The notes under the pieces: generated by a model
What the model was told of the DNA's origin: nothing
Databases searched by the model: none
What the model saw: the letters and a program-made list of their open reading frames with translations, nothing else
Shown: in pieces, positions 10,831-22,915 of the stretch
Layout of the letters: every line of letters begins with the position of its first letter
Numbering within the stretch: the stretch's first letter is position 1
Made by a program: the position numbers and the translations under genes
NCBI GenBank assembly: GCA_963971425.1
Contig: OZ020525.1
Location: 2,959,560-3,023,559 of the forward strand
Direction of reading: 5' to 3'
Source: Bryoerythrophyllum caledonicum
Taxonomy: Eukaryota; Streptophyta; Bryopsida; Pottiales; Pottiaceae
DNA length: 64,000 nucleotides

Positions 10831-11605
10831 ACACATACTTTACTACATGGAACGCCTCAACATTAAACACTGCCCTACCATGCATCCACAAACTAACCAC
10901 CCACACCAACACACCACCCGCCATAATTGCCATACAAGAAACTAAAATTACCGCTACTAAATCCACAAAATACATACAAAAGATATTCCCGAACTATAAA
11001 CTTATTTTCAACAACACTCATTCTCTCACACGATGCACCCAACAACGAAGGCCATATACACCGGCAAGAGGAGGTCTATTCATGCTCATACACCAATCAT
11101 ATGCCTTCCCCGGGAATATTACTAAAATCCCTACCCCGGCTAATATTTCACCATATCTTCAAATCATTGAAATTACTAACCGACCCCTTCAACCATGGCT
11201 CATCCTACACCTATACATGCCTTCGCACACAGAAGACTCTAGGCTCATTCCGGACATCCAAAATTCCATTACCTCACAAGTAAATACACACACTAACCAC
11301 ACAATAATACTCTGCGGAGACTTTAACCGAGATATCGCCCTTATTGGACGACGAAACGGAGAGGTTTTTACCCCCCCACTCGACATAGACCATCAATGGA
11401 AAAGATACACGGACGATCTAGATTTATATCTAATCCCAACTTACACACAATACTCTCGTCAAGGAGGACTCAATTACGCACACACTAGCCTAATTGATGG
11501 ATTTTACATTAAAACACCTAACCATACTCAATATACATCCATTACCAATACTACAACCAACTTAAACTCGGACCATTATCCAATCCAACTCAATATACCT
11601 CACAA
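10831..11605 (+). other. APE-type endonuclease domain of ORF2
   Basis: Exonuclease-endonuclease-phosphatase fold motifs occur in order: TTWNAST (strand 1 Asn), IIAIQETKI (metal-binding Glu), RGGLFMLI, LILHLYMPS, IILCGDFNRD (catalytic Asp/Asn), SLIDGFYI and LNSDHYPI (terminal Ser-Asp-His). All key residues are present. This is the nuclease used by APE-class LINEs to nick the target. Confidence 0.9.
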
Positions 11606-12499
11606 CACCCTTATAAGCAGACCTCCCGCTACCATCAACTCACATAACATTAAAATACTAAACCCCATTCCAAAAGAAAACCTTGCCAACTTTAACACAA
11701 TATTTTTTGAAAAAAACTCACCACTAATAGACTCCCTTACAGATACTCTTTCTAACCATCAACACCTCACACACATACAATGGCAGGAAGCTTGCACAAC
11801 CCTTGACCAAATTATTAATGAAATCTCTAGTACACTAGAAAAGACTTGCAAAGCTCCTCCAATCCCACAACTCATACCTAGGACCTCAAAACAAGGGGGG
11901 TATCTCCCAAGAAAACTAGCAAAAAAGTGGAAGCAACATCTTGTCACATACCACATGATTCGTAAAACAATTCATATTGCTAAAACTAACCAAAATTGGC
12001 GAACCCACCCAGTACTATCCGAACTACAAAACCTCCGTCACCCCCAAATCCCACAAGTACCAATACCCAACATCCATCACGAAGAATGGTTAATAGACAT
12101 TGCAACCATTGCAAAAAATGCCAACAAAGAAGCTCGGAAAATTACTACAAAATATGCAAGAGAATGTGTCAAAAAAGCCATTTCTAAGTATCGTCAACTA
12201 TACGAAACTAGCCCAAAAAAGATTAATAGAAAAGTCTTTAAAAATAACACAAACCTGCCACTAGACTGTATTTTAGATCAAAACAACAACATCTTAACCA
12301 GCCCTGACGACATCGCAAATGAAATACATTTTCAACAAACGAGAAACAACAGTCCAACCACTCCCCCATGTCACTTCCAACCACAACATACACCAACATG
12401 CACATGCGGTGTTAGGCAATACCCGTGGCATGATTTGGACGGATTTACAATTGATAAAAGAGGCGAACCAACAACACCTCTCCACACATATTACAACAG

Positions 12500-13520
12500 A
12501 CACATATAACATGTGTCTAAAAAATTTGGGAACCAACAAAGCCCCCGGTCTGGACCATATACCTAACTCAATCCTAAAAAACATGCCCCTAAGATTCCAC
12601 GACCTTTTATCATTATTCTTCCTTCACTGTTATAAACAAAAATCCATTCCCACATCTTGGAAAACAAGTCTAACAATCTTATTATACAAAAAAGGAAACC
12701 CATCTGAGCTACCTAACCACCGACCTATTGCCTTAGCTAACACCATTTATAAATTATATACTAGCACAGTAACATCAATATTATCGGCTTACGGGGAAAC
12801 ACACCAAATATTACACAAAAGCCAAGAAGGGTTTAGAGCCGAGAGAAGTACCACATGGTAACTTCAAACCCTCATTGCCGCACTCGAAGATGCAAAATTC
12901 ACCAATAAAGATATTTACATACTCTACATCGACTTTAAAAACGCATTTGGTTCCATTGACCATCCTCGATTACTAGCCATAATGAGTGATCTTGGGTACC
13001 CGGAAGACGCAGTCACATTGGTTGGTAATATATATTCTCAATCTACCACTATATACATCGGAGAATTCTTTGGTAAAACACGCCCTATCTCCATCCAACG
13101 GGGTACCATCCAAGGCGATACATTGAGCCCGTATCTCTTTATTATTTTTCTAGAACCTTTATTGAGATGGCTTCAAAGAGGCGATAATGGTTACACATTT
13201 GGCACCTCAAAAATCACCGTAAACTCGGCCGTATATGCCGACGACCTAGCAGCCATCTCCGGCCACCTTAAATCACTCCAAATTCAATTAGACAAAATAG
13301 ACAAATTTTGTCTATGGACCGGGATGGAACTTGGGGTCCAGAAATGTGCCGTAACGGGATGCCCAAACAAATCAAAAATAAATCCGACCGCCTTCAAAGC
13401 CCTCATTCAAGCCACCAATATCCAATATCGTAACCAACCAATTCCGGTTCTCAACCAAAACCAACCCTACATATACCTTGGAATAAACCTAGTCCCATCG
13501 TTAAAATGGAAAACTCAAAT
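12500..13520 (+). other. Reverse transcriptase domain of ORF2
   Basis: RT motifs: NKAPGLDHIPNSILK (motif 0/1), ILLYKKGN..NHRPIALAN (motif 2), YIDFKNAFGSIDH (motif A with catalytic Asp), IQGDTLSPYLF (motif B), VYADDLAAIS (motif C with both Asp), LGVQKCAVTG (motif D) and YLGINLVPSLKW (motif E). The domain is interrupted by a stop at 12859-12861 just before motif A. Confidence 0.95.
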
Positions 13521-15159
13521 TCACGCTACTACTACTAAACTTATTAAACAATGCAAGGAACTTACACTATGTCCGGCCACATTGCAACAAAAAATAAAAA
13601 TGATTGATACCGTCATACGACCGGGTATCTCCTATAGTTTCTATGCGGTACCTTATTCCATGCCCGCCATAAACAAACTTGATAAAAAAAATCATAGCCA
13701 TACAAAAGAAAGTATGTGGACTCCCTAATTGTACTCCCAATGTCATAACACAACTCCCCCACGAACTATTCGGATTAGAAGCTTTTTCCCTCAAAGATGC
13801 CTATCTACGTTGCATCGGAGAACAACTCCAGAATGCACTTAACGACAAGGGACGACTAGGACTAATCTATAGTGGACTCCTTCGGCACATCCTTGCCATC
13901 TATGGAGGAGCACAATACCTCCAAAGACTTAAAAAAACTGACTGTCTTCGGTCTCCCATTACCCGCACACTCTTTCTACTCAAAACAAAAGGTCAAACAT
14001 TTCTAAACAGCACAATAGAAAATTTCCTACTAGGCCCCGCGCCACTCGAACAAAATTGGGCAAATGAAATACATAATCTCCCAAGACTTGACCGACAATT
14101 ATCCGCCAAACTCCTACAAAAACTTTTCTCTGCAAACATTACCGACCTGAAACAAATTACACTACCAAATGGAACACACCTTATGGACGACAAGAGCTAC
14201 AAAATATTCTACGGCACCCCCCATAAATTAATAAAAAGTGCACTAAATATTGCTAAACAATTATTTTGTCACCCTCCATGCCTCCCTATATGCCCCAACC
14301 CTTGCACCACCCACGCCACACCGTACACACTTAAGGACTCATACATCATCGATCACAATAACACCCACCACAATATAAACCTCCCACTAATCCCTCCAAA
14401 CCCGCCACATTCACGACCATATACTCCCCCACCACATGTATTAAAAAATCCCTCCATACACCCAATAAACAACATAACTGCACACAAACATAGAAAGTAC
14501 ATTGACTCCTACAACATAAACAAACAATATACGTCATACCTATGCCATTGGACCGACAACAACACCACCTACGCCAAATGGCTCCCACAAAGAAATCTTT
14601 TCCCTTGGCATAACCCAAATACTTCCCTACATAACACCGAAATCCTCACACAATACTACCTTAAAACTCAAAACAATTACTACCTAAATATCATACAATT
14701 ACACCACCCTCAAGCACAAATTCGAGATAGAAGATCTGTCACGCCACCTCTTATTATCCCCCTCCTTAACATCTTTACAACCGAATGCAACCCTGAAATT
14801 GACATCCTCGCACAAACAAATACAATCAAAATACAACAAGATAATGCCGACATATACGAAGATAATGGGAGACATCTAATAACCATACCACTCGCTAGAC
14901 TACAATGGCTGTGGAACCAATATCACGACGCAATACAAACCCCCATTAACATTGAACCAATACCGCAATCATTTGAAACCGAAATTGTTTGGCTATACCA
15001 AAGATATAACTACCGAATACCCAAAAATGAACCCCTTAAAAATGCACACTACACAATACCCAATCCTATCTTAGACTACCTTATTACATCTCTAAATATA
15101 ACACATTCATACTTCTCATCCCCCGTTACATGCTCCACAAAAATCTCAAAATTCTACTC

Positions 15160-15520
15160 CCCATTCGAACGAGATAAGATCTTTGGTTCTCTTGGAAAAG
15201 CTTTTGATTATAGGTGGAGCGGAATAGGCCTTGCACACCCTCACAATGAAGAAGAAACACAACAAGCAATACATTGGGCACGCTTAGCGGCAAACAATGA
15301 CCCTGACCACAACATCACCATTATTATCACTCCCGACACTCATTGGTACCACAACTCCAATCCACACTTAGGCCCATTCCCGGACTCACACATCATAGTA
15401 CTATTTGAAGCCGACTCTATGACTTACAAAGAACCCACTATATCCCCGCATATACAAACACCCCGCCTTGAACCAGCAACCCTACGTATCCTATGCATAC
15501 ATCACCAAACTCGAGAAATA
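15160..15520 (+). other. Unassigned globular module between RT and RNase H
   Basis: This part of ORF2 contains FGSLGKAFDYRWSGIGLAHP, then EEETQQAIHWARLAANN, then ITIIITPDTHWY and GPFPDSHIIVLFEADS. Alternating helix and beta-strand patterns suggest a compact alpha/beta fold. It faintly recalls adenine-methyltransferase-like modules carried by some retroelements, but no clear DPPY/NPPY catalytic motif is seen, so I leave it unassigned. Confidence 0.4.
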
Positions 15521-15729
15521 GGCAATCTAGAAAACCTCACTCATCTCACTTTGATAGCAAAAAATCTAAACATTAACAAGGTACACACCGCAACTGCCTC
15601 TCCCACACCCATTTCAACCCGTGTAAACCGCAATAAAAAATGGTCTAAAACCCCCCACACAAACATTCCCACAACACCAATTACCAAACTAAGCCTCCCC
15701 CTTTCCTACTACCAAATTAATACAGACCT

Positions 15730-16190
15730 TAAATTTGACCCCAACTTTAGCTACTACACGGACGGCTCCTTTAAAGAACCAACTGAAGTAAGCCCGGGAC
15801 ATTGGCACCGAGAAAAAGCCGGTTATGGGATATATAATCCAACCAAACAAATTAAATCAAGCAAAAGACTGCATGGACTCCAAAATATTCTATGAGCCGA
15901 AATGATGGCTATACATAAAACCCTTAAAATAATCACAACTCAATACCCAAATGAACCGGCTCACATTTTTACAGATTGCGTAAATGTATTATATCTCCTT
16001 AATACACACATTAAACATCCTACTTTACACAACAGTCACCCGGATAAAACTATCCTTACATCTATGGTTGCAATGCTCCAGAACCGTACACAGATTACTA
16101 CACTTTACAAAGTCCGAGCCCATGCTAATATCGACGGTAATGAACAAGCCGTCAAACTAGCAAAGGAAGGAAGAGAAAAAACCCACAAGA
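15730..16190 (+). other. RNase H domain of ORF2
   Basis: RNase H motifs: YYTDGSF (first Asp), GYGIYNP, the Glu of AEMMAIHKTL just after the TGA at 15893-15895, HIFTDCVNVLYLL (third acidic residue), then HANIDGNEQAVKLAKEG (the terminal His/acidic box; the usual GNE.AD reads GNEQAV here). The two truncated copies at 24.0 and 25.6 kb cover this region and the region after it respectively. Confidence 0.85.
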
Positions 16191-16534
16191 ATGCCGAACA
16201 CCCATACGAACACGCCCATGCCACCCCATATTACTTCCATAGATATGAATGGCCCTCTATGGGCGATACTCCCGATAAAGGCCCCATACGATTCTTGGAC
16301 AAATACCTCAAAAAACATGATCTTATAAATAACCTAGAAAAACTCACAGAAAACTTCCCCAATATTGATAAATGGACTGGCAACCCAAACATTCACAACG
16401 TACTGTCCAACAATTTTTGGAAAAACCCCATTATAACAGATCCACAAATCACATGCCTAATCAAATTCCGTACCGGACAATACATGGGTAATGCCCGCAA
16501 ACAACTCTTCTTTGGAATAGAAAGATTTCCTACA

Positions 16535-17080
16535 ATTACATGTCCAATTTGCAACACCACGGACCCAGACACATGGCTACATGTCTTACTCAAATGCCAA
16601 AACCCCCATATACACTCACTAATAGTCAAAAGACATAACAAAGCCGTATGGGCTATTCGTAAACTACTTATATCATCAACCAAATCCCGGTGTTTCATTC
16701 TCATGAATGCCGGAACCTTTAATGACAACCCACAAGAAAATACGGTCCCTCCTTGGCTATTGCCTTGCATCTGTCATACACAAAAATGCCACTGTAATGC
16801 AAGATTCAAACCGGACCTACTATGTGTTAGAGGACTTTCATACAAAGACCCCCCACCAAACCACATTGACCCTAGTCTCACCATCCAATTTATAGAATTC
16901 ACATATTGCAACGATAGATTCTCTCCGAACACTATTGCAAACAAAACAAATAAATACCAACCACTACTTGACGATATTCAAGCACTAGGATGGAAAGTAG
17001 ACCCCCTCATTGTCATCACCGCGGGTGCTAGAGCCACCACCTTCATTCCCTCAATGACAACCCTTGAAGAAACATTTAAA
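16535..17080 (+). other. CCHC finger and restriction-like endonuclease of ORF2
   Basis: CPIC followed by WLHVLLKC gives a C-x2-C...H-x4-C finger. After it comes VKRHNKAV, equivalent to the conserved R-H-N/D after the finger in R2-type proteins. Then RFKPDLLCVRG (the K/R-P-D motif), IQFIEFTYCND (acidic strand), NKYQPLL (Lys/Tyr helix) and DPLIVITAGARA. This order is that of the PD-(D/E)XK restriction-like nuclease of R2/NeSL/CRE LINEs. The degenerate copies at 24.9-25.3 and 25.9-26.2 kb keep the acidic strand (IEFKYCN). Confidence 0.75.
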
Positions 17081-17218
17081 ATCCCCATCACTTCAATCAA
17101 AACCACTTTTTCAAATATTAACATCATTGCAACTCAACATGCTTTGTCGATACTCCTACATAAACGAAAACTAGAAAACAACCAACCCCTCCCTGACGCT
17201 TCAAACCCCCCTTCATAA

Positions 17219-17464
17219 CTCTACACTTGCATCTACATCTCACCGCACTTGCCCCCCCTCTCTTTTCGGACTTTTTGGGACCTAGGGTCTTTTTGATATT
17301 GGTTACTTGTTACCGGATACATAGTGTCTACCCTCGAAAGGGGGAAGTAGTTCCATACTACTAACCCATGCCCGGTGGGCATGGACTTAGTGGTGGAATG
17401 AACGGACACTCTACTCACGCCAGCCCCCTTCGGGGACCGGCGTTCTTCTTCTTCTTCTTCTTCT
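17219..17464 (+). promoter_or_regulatory. LINE 3' UTR with two hairpins and (TTC)n tail
   Basis: Hairpin 1 (17366-17384): CCATGCCC pairs with GGGCATGG around a three-base loop. Hairpin 2 (17424-17435): a C-rich stem closed by a C(TTCG)G tetraloop. The element ends in (TTC)n. The same two hairpins recur, with changes that keep pairing, in the truncated copies at 594-726 and, for hairpin 1, at 25.48, 26.46 and 27.30 kb. This is the likely recognition site for the element's reverse transcriptase. Confidence 0.8.
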
Positions 17465-17476
17465 TGTGATAAAATC
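17465..17476. repeat. Target-site duplication, right copy
   Basis: TGTGATAAAATC, identical to 4048-4059, directly after the (TTC)n tail. Confidence 0.85.
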
Positions 17477-18744
17477 TTTTACCAATATAACTTATACGTT
17501 GTTAGCTATTTCTGTATAAAATTTGAGGTCAATTTGAGGGGTAATAGATATAGAAATATATACTTTAGTGAAAGGGGGTACAAAATGATGACAATTACTA
17601 CATAAGTGATATGAAATTGTTTGTTTCATACAAGTTGTTGCATTTGAGAATCCCAACGGCATAAATTTAAATTTTATTTTATCACTATTTTTAGAAGAAA
17701 ATTATTAAAAATAATAAAATCCCTAATTTACATGAATTTATGGAATAAATGAAGCATTATGGGGAAGGCAACGCTTGAAATTGGGGGCTCTTCACAATGT
17801 AAAGGACCACCTCATTCACCCTCTCTACCTGAAGTCAGGGTCTTCATGCATTAGACTTGGAATGTAAGAAGAATCTTCAAAACATTCAATAAAAAAGAAA
17901 TAAACAAATCTTGTTCATTTGGGGTGCGCGGGACCCGCTGCAGCCAGGCCGCTGCCTTGCTGGCGGCAATTCTCGCACAGTTTTTTGTTGTTTTTTTTTT
18001 TCACATTTGGGAGGGGCGTCGACAGCGGGTGGCGGGTGGGTTTTTTGCTTTTTTTTTTTTTTTTTTCTTTTTTCCTCCAGTTGGGAGGGCGATAAGGGAT
18101 TTTAACATTTTTTACTCTTTTGTTTTTTTATATGTTTTTTTGGTTCTTTTCCATTCTCATTTCTTGTGTTCATGTTTTTTGGGTTATTTTTTGTTTGATT
18201 TTTTTCCACATTTTTAAATATAATTTAATATCCTACTTTGTAGTCGCTTTCATACATCATTGATATAAAATGGGGAGTTGTACAAAATTTTGGAAATTTC
18301 AAAGGACTTCGTTAGGTGATACCTCTGTAATACCACGGTGACACTCATACGATATGTAGGTGATATCCGTCCAATGTTTGTTCATACCATGTAATACCCA
18401 TTCTATCCAAACACGTGCATTAAAAAAAAAATTCGACATGCAGGTGTTGAAAGCGACCACGGCATACGGTATTACTAAATTATCGTAATAAATTGTGTAC
18501 TATTTTTTATTGAAAATTCAACATATTACTATTTTATCATAATAAATCCATGATAGATTTATTTTTCACACATTTTTTTTAATTCCCACATAATTTCAAT
18601 TCCCTTTTTTAATTTTCCTCTATGTTTATTTTGCATTTTAACTTTGTTCACAGTACATTTGATTATCTGATTCACTTTTGTGAACTATTGAATTGTTCTT
18701 TAGAAATATAAAATCTCATAAAAGGAAGAAAAACTCGGGATTTT
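17477..18744. other. AT-rich DNA without recognised gene
   Basis: The first part continues the TTAA element split by the LINE. Around 17.92-18.1 kb is a short GC-rich stretch followed by long T-runs. Open frames of 64-97 codons are low-complexity Phe-rich artefacts of the T-runs. Confidence 0.6.
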
Positions 18745-18847
18745 GAAGGAGGCCGACGTTCATAAAGTCTCTATTCAGTCCACCACTAATCATGCTCACC
18801 AGACAAAGGATTAGTAGTGTGGAACAACTTGAGGGTAGACACTAAAA
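18745..18847 (-). mobile_element. Diverged LINE tail, inverted
   Basis: On the minus strand this reads like the LINE 3' tail: TAGTGTCTACCCTCAAG, GTTCCACACTACTAATCC, GATTAGTGGTGGA and GACTTTATGAACG correspond in order to the tail at 17.32-17.43 kb. No TTC tail or clear target-site duplication remains, so it is an old copy. Confidence 0.7.
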
Positions 18848-19533
18848 GTTTTTTCAAATTTGAAAAATATTTATTCTTGATGAATATCTCCATAATACCT
18901 AGGAACCCACAGTTTCACGTATAAGTAAAACTTATACACATATGAGAATTTCTAACAATAACTATGCTTGAAATGTATGTATTCTTTGCAACACTCCTTC
19001 CACACTTTAGATGCAAGGTTGATTCAAAAATAGAAAATATGAAAAATGCGTTCCAAATATTCTGATAGGTGATTAGAAGCATGTTCTACTACCTTGTAAT
19101 AATTTATACTTCGATTTATTTTTTAATTCCTAATTGCATCACTCAAATAATCTAAATGTGAAAAGAGAACGTACATGAAATAACCTCTAAAGGCCCTAGA
19201 TCAATCTCTACTTCATTGATTGATTTGCAAAGATGAACTTATTGAAAATGTAACTGTAGGATCTTCTTCTAAACTTATATAAGATGATCTGGACAAAATT
19301 TCATGAGTTTTGACTCTACGGATTAAAACATAATTGCAATCAAAATGCACATTTTTTAATCCTGTAGGTACACCTGGGCCTATTGGGGTTAAGTTAGTGA
19401 TATGATATGTTTTTTAATCTAAATGAAATAAATTTTCAAATGTTAATTGCCTAAGTACATAACCCTAATTTGAGGTGAGTATTCATTTTCAAGCAAGTGT
19501 GAGGTTGTCGCTAATTGAATGTAAATATTCAGC

Positions 19534-20284
19534 TACACTAAAGATCACATTTAGTGTATGACCACGAATAGTGAAATTACCTTAGTACACCATTTGTGAA
19601 TAAGTTCGCAATTAGTGTTAGATGCCAATGTCATTAATGACACCACCAAACAACCGCTTAGTGGTCGTCATACTTTCATTCTCACAAGTTCCTAAGAATC
19701 TTCAAAAGAATCTCCAAAATGCATCAAGATTCCTCGAATTATTCCAAAAAATTCTGCAACATTCTCAACATTCCTTACAAGATTCTCCAAAAAGATTCCA
19801 AAAAGATTCTTAAAAGATTCATCAAAAGATTCCAAAAATCCTAAAAATTCCTACAAGATTCTTCAAAACTCTCCATAATTCTCTAGGATTCCTCCAAATT
19901 CCACAAAATTTCTCTACATTTGTCTATATTCCTCAATATTCCATAATATTCCTTAATATTCCTCAAAATCTCTTAATATTCTTCATTATTCTTCAAGCTT
20001 TTTTTGTTTTCCTTGTTTTTCTTGCAAGTTCTGTTTGATTTAATCAACGTTCTTCCTCCAAATGGTTGTTTTTGGTCTTGATGAACACATTATGTTTTTT
20101 TACTTTTCATACACTAAATGCGCACGAGTAAAATAAAATCCGTTACAATCTTTACTGAAATTCACATATAGTGTAGTCTTTCACATTTACTATATGGTTA
20201 TGTCAGTACACCAATTGTGAATTTTATATTTAGTGTATGGCTTCGCATTTAGTGTATGCTACACTAAATGTGATCTTTAGTGTA
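19534..20284. mobile_element. 751-bp element with perfect 25-bp terminal inverted repeats
   Basis: Both ends carry the same 25-base inverted repeat, starting TACACTAAAGATCACATT at the left. The interior (about 19.68-20.0 kb) is a degenerate array of roughly 10-base AAGATTCCTC-like units. No coding capacity. The ends are self-complementary in part (ACACTAAA...TTTAGTGT), as in the element at 59,498, which has related ends. Confidence 0.85.
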
Positions 20285-20619
20285 GTGTAGAAACTCAAAC
20301 TACTCTATTCCACACTATATTCGGTGTTTGGTGTCCCATTTTGTAAATACCATCAAAACCACATTGTTCTATTCTTCTATATGACTTCTTATTCTCCTAT
20401 TGATTTTCTATATGTTAGAATTTGAACTATTTGTTTCTAAAATGTGACAAATTATATTTGATTATCTAAATCACTTTTGTTAAAAGATAAAGTATTTAGT
20501 GAGAAATAAAATTATTCACTTAAAAAAATCAAGTTCATTCCATAAATGCTAACAATAATTTTGCTACAAATTGAAATATGTGAATTATGAATACAAATTA
20601 ACAATATACTATATAAATG

Positions 20620-20770
20620 ACTGATATGCATGAAACATATATGTTAGACATAGATATTTGTTAAACATAGACAATTATTAGACATAGATAAACTCATATC
20701 TGTTAGACATGGATAAACTCACTTATGTTTGACATACACAAACTCATATTTGTTTGACATGGAAAGCAAA
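20620..20770. repeat. Degenerate tandem repeat, about 25-bp units
   Basis: Six imperfect units around the core GTTAGACATAGATAAACTCA. AT-rich and non-coding. Confidence 0.65.
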
Positions 20771-20851
20771 TGAACAATAACCATATTTTATTTATGTATC
20801 TAAAAACATATAAATTGGCATATACTATAAACCGTCATACTAGACATTTGT

Positions 20852-22515
20852 CTATCTACGGTTGAGAGGCTCGTGCCATATTTGGAAACATCCTTTCTTG
20901 AAACACATGAATCTATTTCCACATGTTGGATAGTAAGAACAACCCCGCACTTTGCAAATAATACATAGTCCACGAGGATTTTGTAATGTTACCGGATAAC
21001 ATACGGATCCTTGATTGCAAATTGGAAGTACTTCTCGCACGTCTCTACGTTGCTTATTCTTGGTCAATGCCTTACACATTTCCTCCATAAATTGTAAATG
21101 TGTCAGTGGATCTCTAGGTGGAGAACAAGATTTGCATTTTTCTACACAAATAACATACATATTCACCGATGTCATGTCTAACAAGAAAAAAAAGATGCCA
21201 CCACTTATGCGTCCGATCTTGAGTAGCATATGACGCCCTCAGTTGATCAGCGACGTCTACACCTCTCTTATGTATAGTATATTCTAAATGAATTGGCGAT
21301 GTTGTGATGTTTTCCCGAACGGCTCCATTTCGTCGAGGAACTGTACCTATCGGTAAACCGGGAGTTACTTGAGGCAATGCATGCGTGGAAAGCAAAATAA
21401 CCGGTTTCTTGTCTTTCCATATGACGCATGCAGTTTTCCGTGATGTATGCATTCTCCATGCAAAAATATCTTGTCGCTCTCCTGCAAAGATTCTAGTGTT
21501 TTTACAGATACGAGGAATGTCAACCATATTAGACCTAATTGTACCCGTAGCATAAATATCACGTTTTAATAAACTAAAAAATAACCCAATACTTGTAAAA
21601 TAATTATCCATCACCAAAACACGGCCTCTTTGTCCTATGTCTTGAACCAAATCTAAAACCACTATGTGAGCTAGTTGTGGCTCTCCTCGTGAAGTTGGGG
21701 GAAGATTGACCGCAATGGATGTTTTTTTCGTAATATACCTCAAAATTCCACACAAACTTTGTAGCCAAATTTGCTAAACACCATACTTTGATGCCCCACT
21801 TTTGCGGTTTTTGTGGCATATATTCACACAATGGACAATATATACCCTTATATCTAACCATCATTTCATCCACCATACAAAATTTTCCTAAATTCCAAAC
21901 TCTTTTACAATTGTCTCGTATAAAAGTTACGAGCCATCGAACTTGTCCTAACTTGTCATATCCAGGAAGCTCCCTATTTCTCATTTAGGTATTTGTATTA
22001 GTAACATCTAAACAACTCTTAATGTAGAAAAAACAGATTCTTGTCACAAGGTTGGATAAAGTGGAACAATGAGAAATCAAATCTTTCTGATAGCAATAAC
22101 TTCACATATTCGGTTGTCTATTCATATCCATGTACAAACATATGGCCAATAACACTTTCAAATATAGGATGTTAAAATCTTTCCAATTGCGTACGCCAAT
22201 ACATCTCCCGGAAGAATTTGTACTTCGAGCATAACAGTTTCTTTCAACAATTATTTTGCGCATCAAAACCTCGGGCAAAATTAAATGAAACAATTGCATT
22301 AATGATGGAAAGAAATGCCATGCTGCTACATGCCCCGAAATACCATCAAAATCCATTAGCATAGGAGAATAGATTGAAAAATTATCATCCCACGTTGACT
22401 CTTGATATAGATGTTTTATGCTTTCATCGTGCGCTTCGCTTGAAATTGTACCATTGTCCTCACTCGAACTGTCGTGAATATTATCACTATCATCATGCAA
22501 AATTGGAATGTTCAC
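20852..22515 (-). pseudogene. piggyBac-type transposase (DDE_Tnp_1_7), frameshifted
   Basis: On the minus strand, open segments in successive frames cover a piggyBac-like transposase in order. N-terminal acidic part (22515-22102). The first catalytic Asp box is MVDEMMVRYKG followed by YMPQKPQKWGIKVW (about 21.9-21.8 kb). The second is RVLVMDNYFTS with YATGTIRSN (about 21.6-21.5 kb). The third is KRGVDVADQLRASY followed by THKWW (about 21.23 kb). The C-terminus is Cys/His-rich, CIICKVRGC and CFKKGCFQIWH, as in the family's zinc-binding tail. All three Asp are present, but at least three frame changes and a stop after RQPNM break it. Product would cut and paste DNA at TTAA sites. No terminal repeats or TTAA duplication were found around it. 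The N-terminus abuts a Crypton-like remnant at 22.6 kb. Confidence 0.85.
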
Positions 22516-22589
22516 TCTATCTCCATCAATATAGTTAAACGGCTTAAAATAATTAAACAGCTCAAACTGGTTGCTTTGAGATTTTGTCC

Positions 22590-22660
22590 GGTAATTGTAA
22601 AATATGCAAAGTTATCAAAAATAATCACATGTCAGTACCTTTGACAACTAGCAAAGAGTT
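22590..22660 (-). pseudogene. Small remnant related to the 2.3-kb Crypton-like gene
   Basis: On the minus strand, GTTGTCAAAG then GTACTGACATG, followed by GATTATTTTTGATAACTT and TTTTACAATTAC, matches the exon-intron junction of the 2.3-kb gene (GTTGTCAAAG ... GTACTAACC ... GATTATTTTTTGATAACTT ... TTTACAATTAC). The 2.3-kb copy has about 30 extra bases before the donor. Only about 60 bases match clearly. Confidence 0.5.
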
Positions 22661-22915
22661 TTGGGACTAATTGAACCTAATATTTTCAAAATGTTAGTAT
22701 TTGGAACTAATTAAACCTAATACTTGTACAGATACAATGAAAGGCTCTCCAAAGCGAATAAGCCGACAATAAAATGCTTCCAACATGAGTACTTTTGAGA
22801 ATCTACTGACTCTTACAACAAGAATATTTTACTAATTTTCTTGACATTATTGCAACACATGTTTGAAGAGTCAAAGAAATAAGTTTTTATACTTTAATTA
22901 CCAATTACTCAACCA

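Larger units (their letters stand above)
10185..17218 (+). pseudogene. LINE ORF2 polyprotein (APE, RT, RNase H, RLE), disrupted
   Basis: About 2,340 codons from ATG 10185 to TAA 17216-17218. The protein would nick target DNA and reverse-transcribe the element RNA. N-terminal 215 residues: no recognised domain. Then APE endonuclease (10.83-11.6 kb), RT (12.5-13.5 kb), thumb/linker and an unassigned module (13.7-15.6 kb), RNase H (15.73-16.18 kb), CCHC finger and restriction-like endonuclease (16.5-17.1 kb). Damage: frameshift near 12,480 (frame 0 to frame 1), TAA at 12859-12861 in TTW*LQT (a Gln codon changed by one base is likely), frameshift at an A8 run near 13,685, and TGA at 15893-15895 within the RNase H. 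Outside these lesions the catalytic motifs look intact, so decay is slight. The sense strand is strikingly poor in G. Confidence 0.9.

Noticed and set aside
15900..17218. Separate gene for the C-terminal part of LINE ORF2
   Set aside because: It continues the same frame after one TGA inside the RNase H; the truncated copy at 24.0 kb has a sense codon there.
18040..18217. Phe-rich open frames near 18 kb
   Set aside because: Produced by long T-runs; no start context or conserved content.
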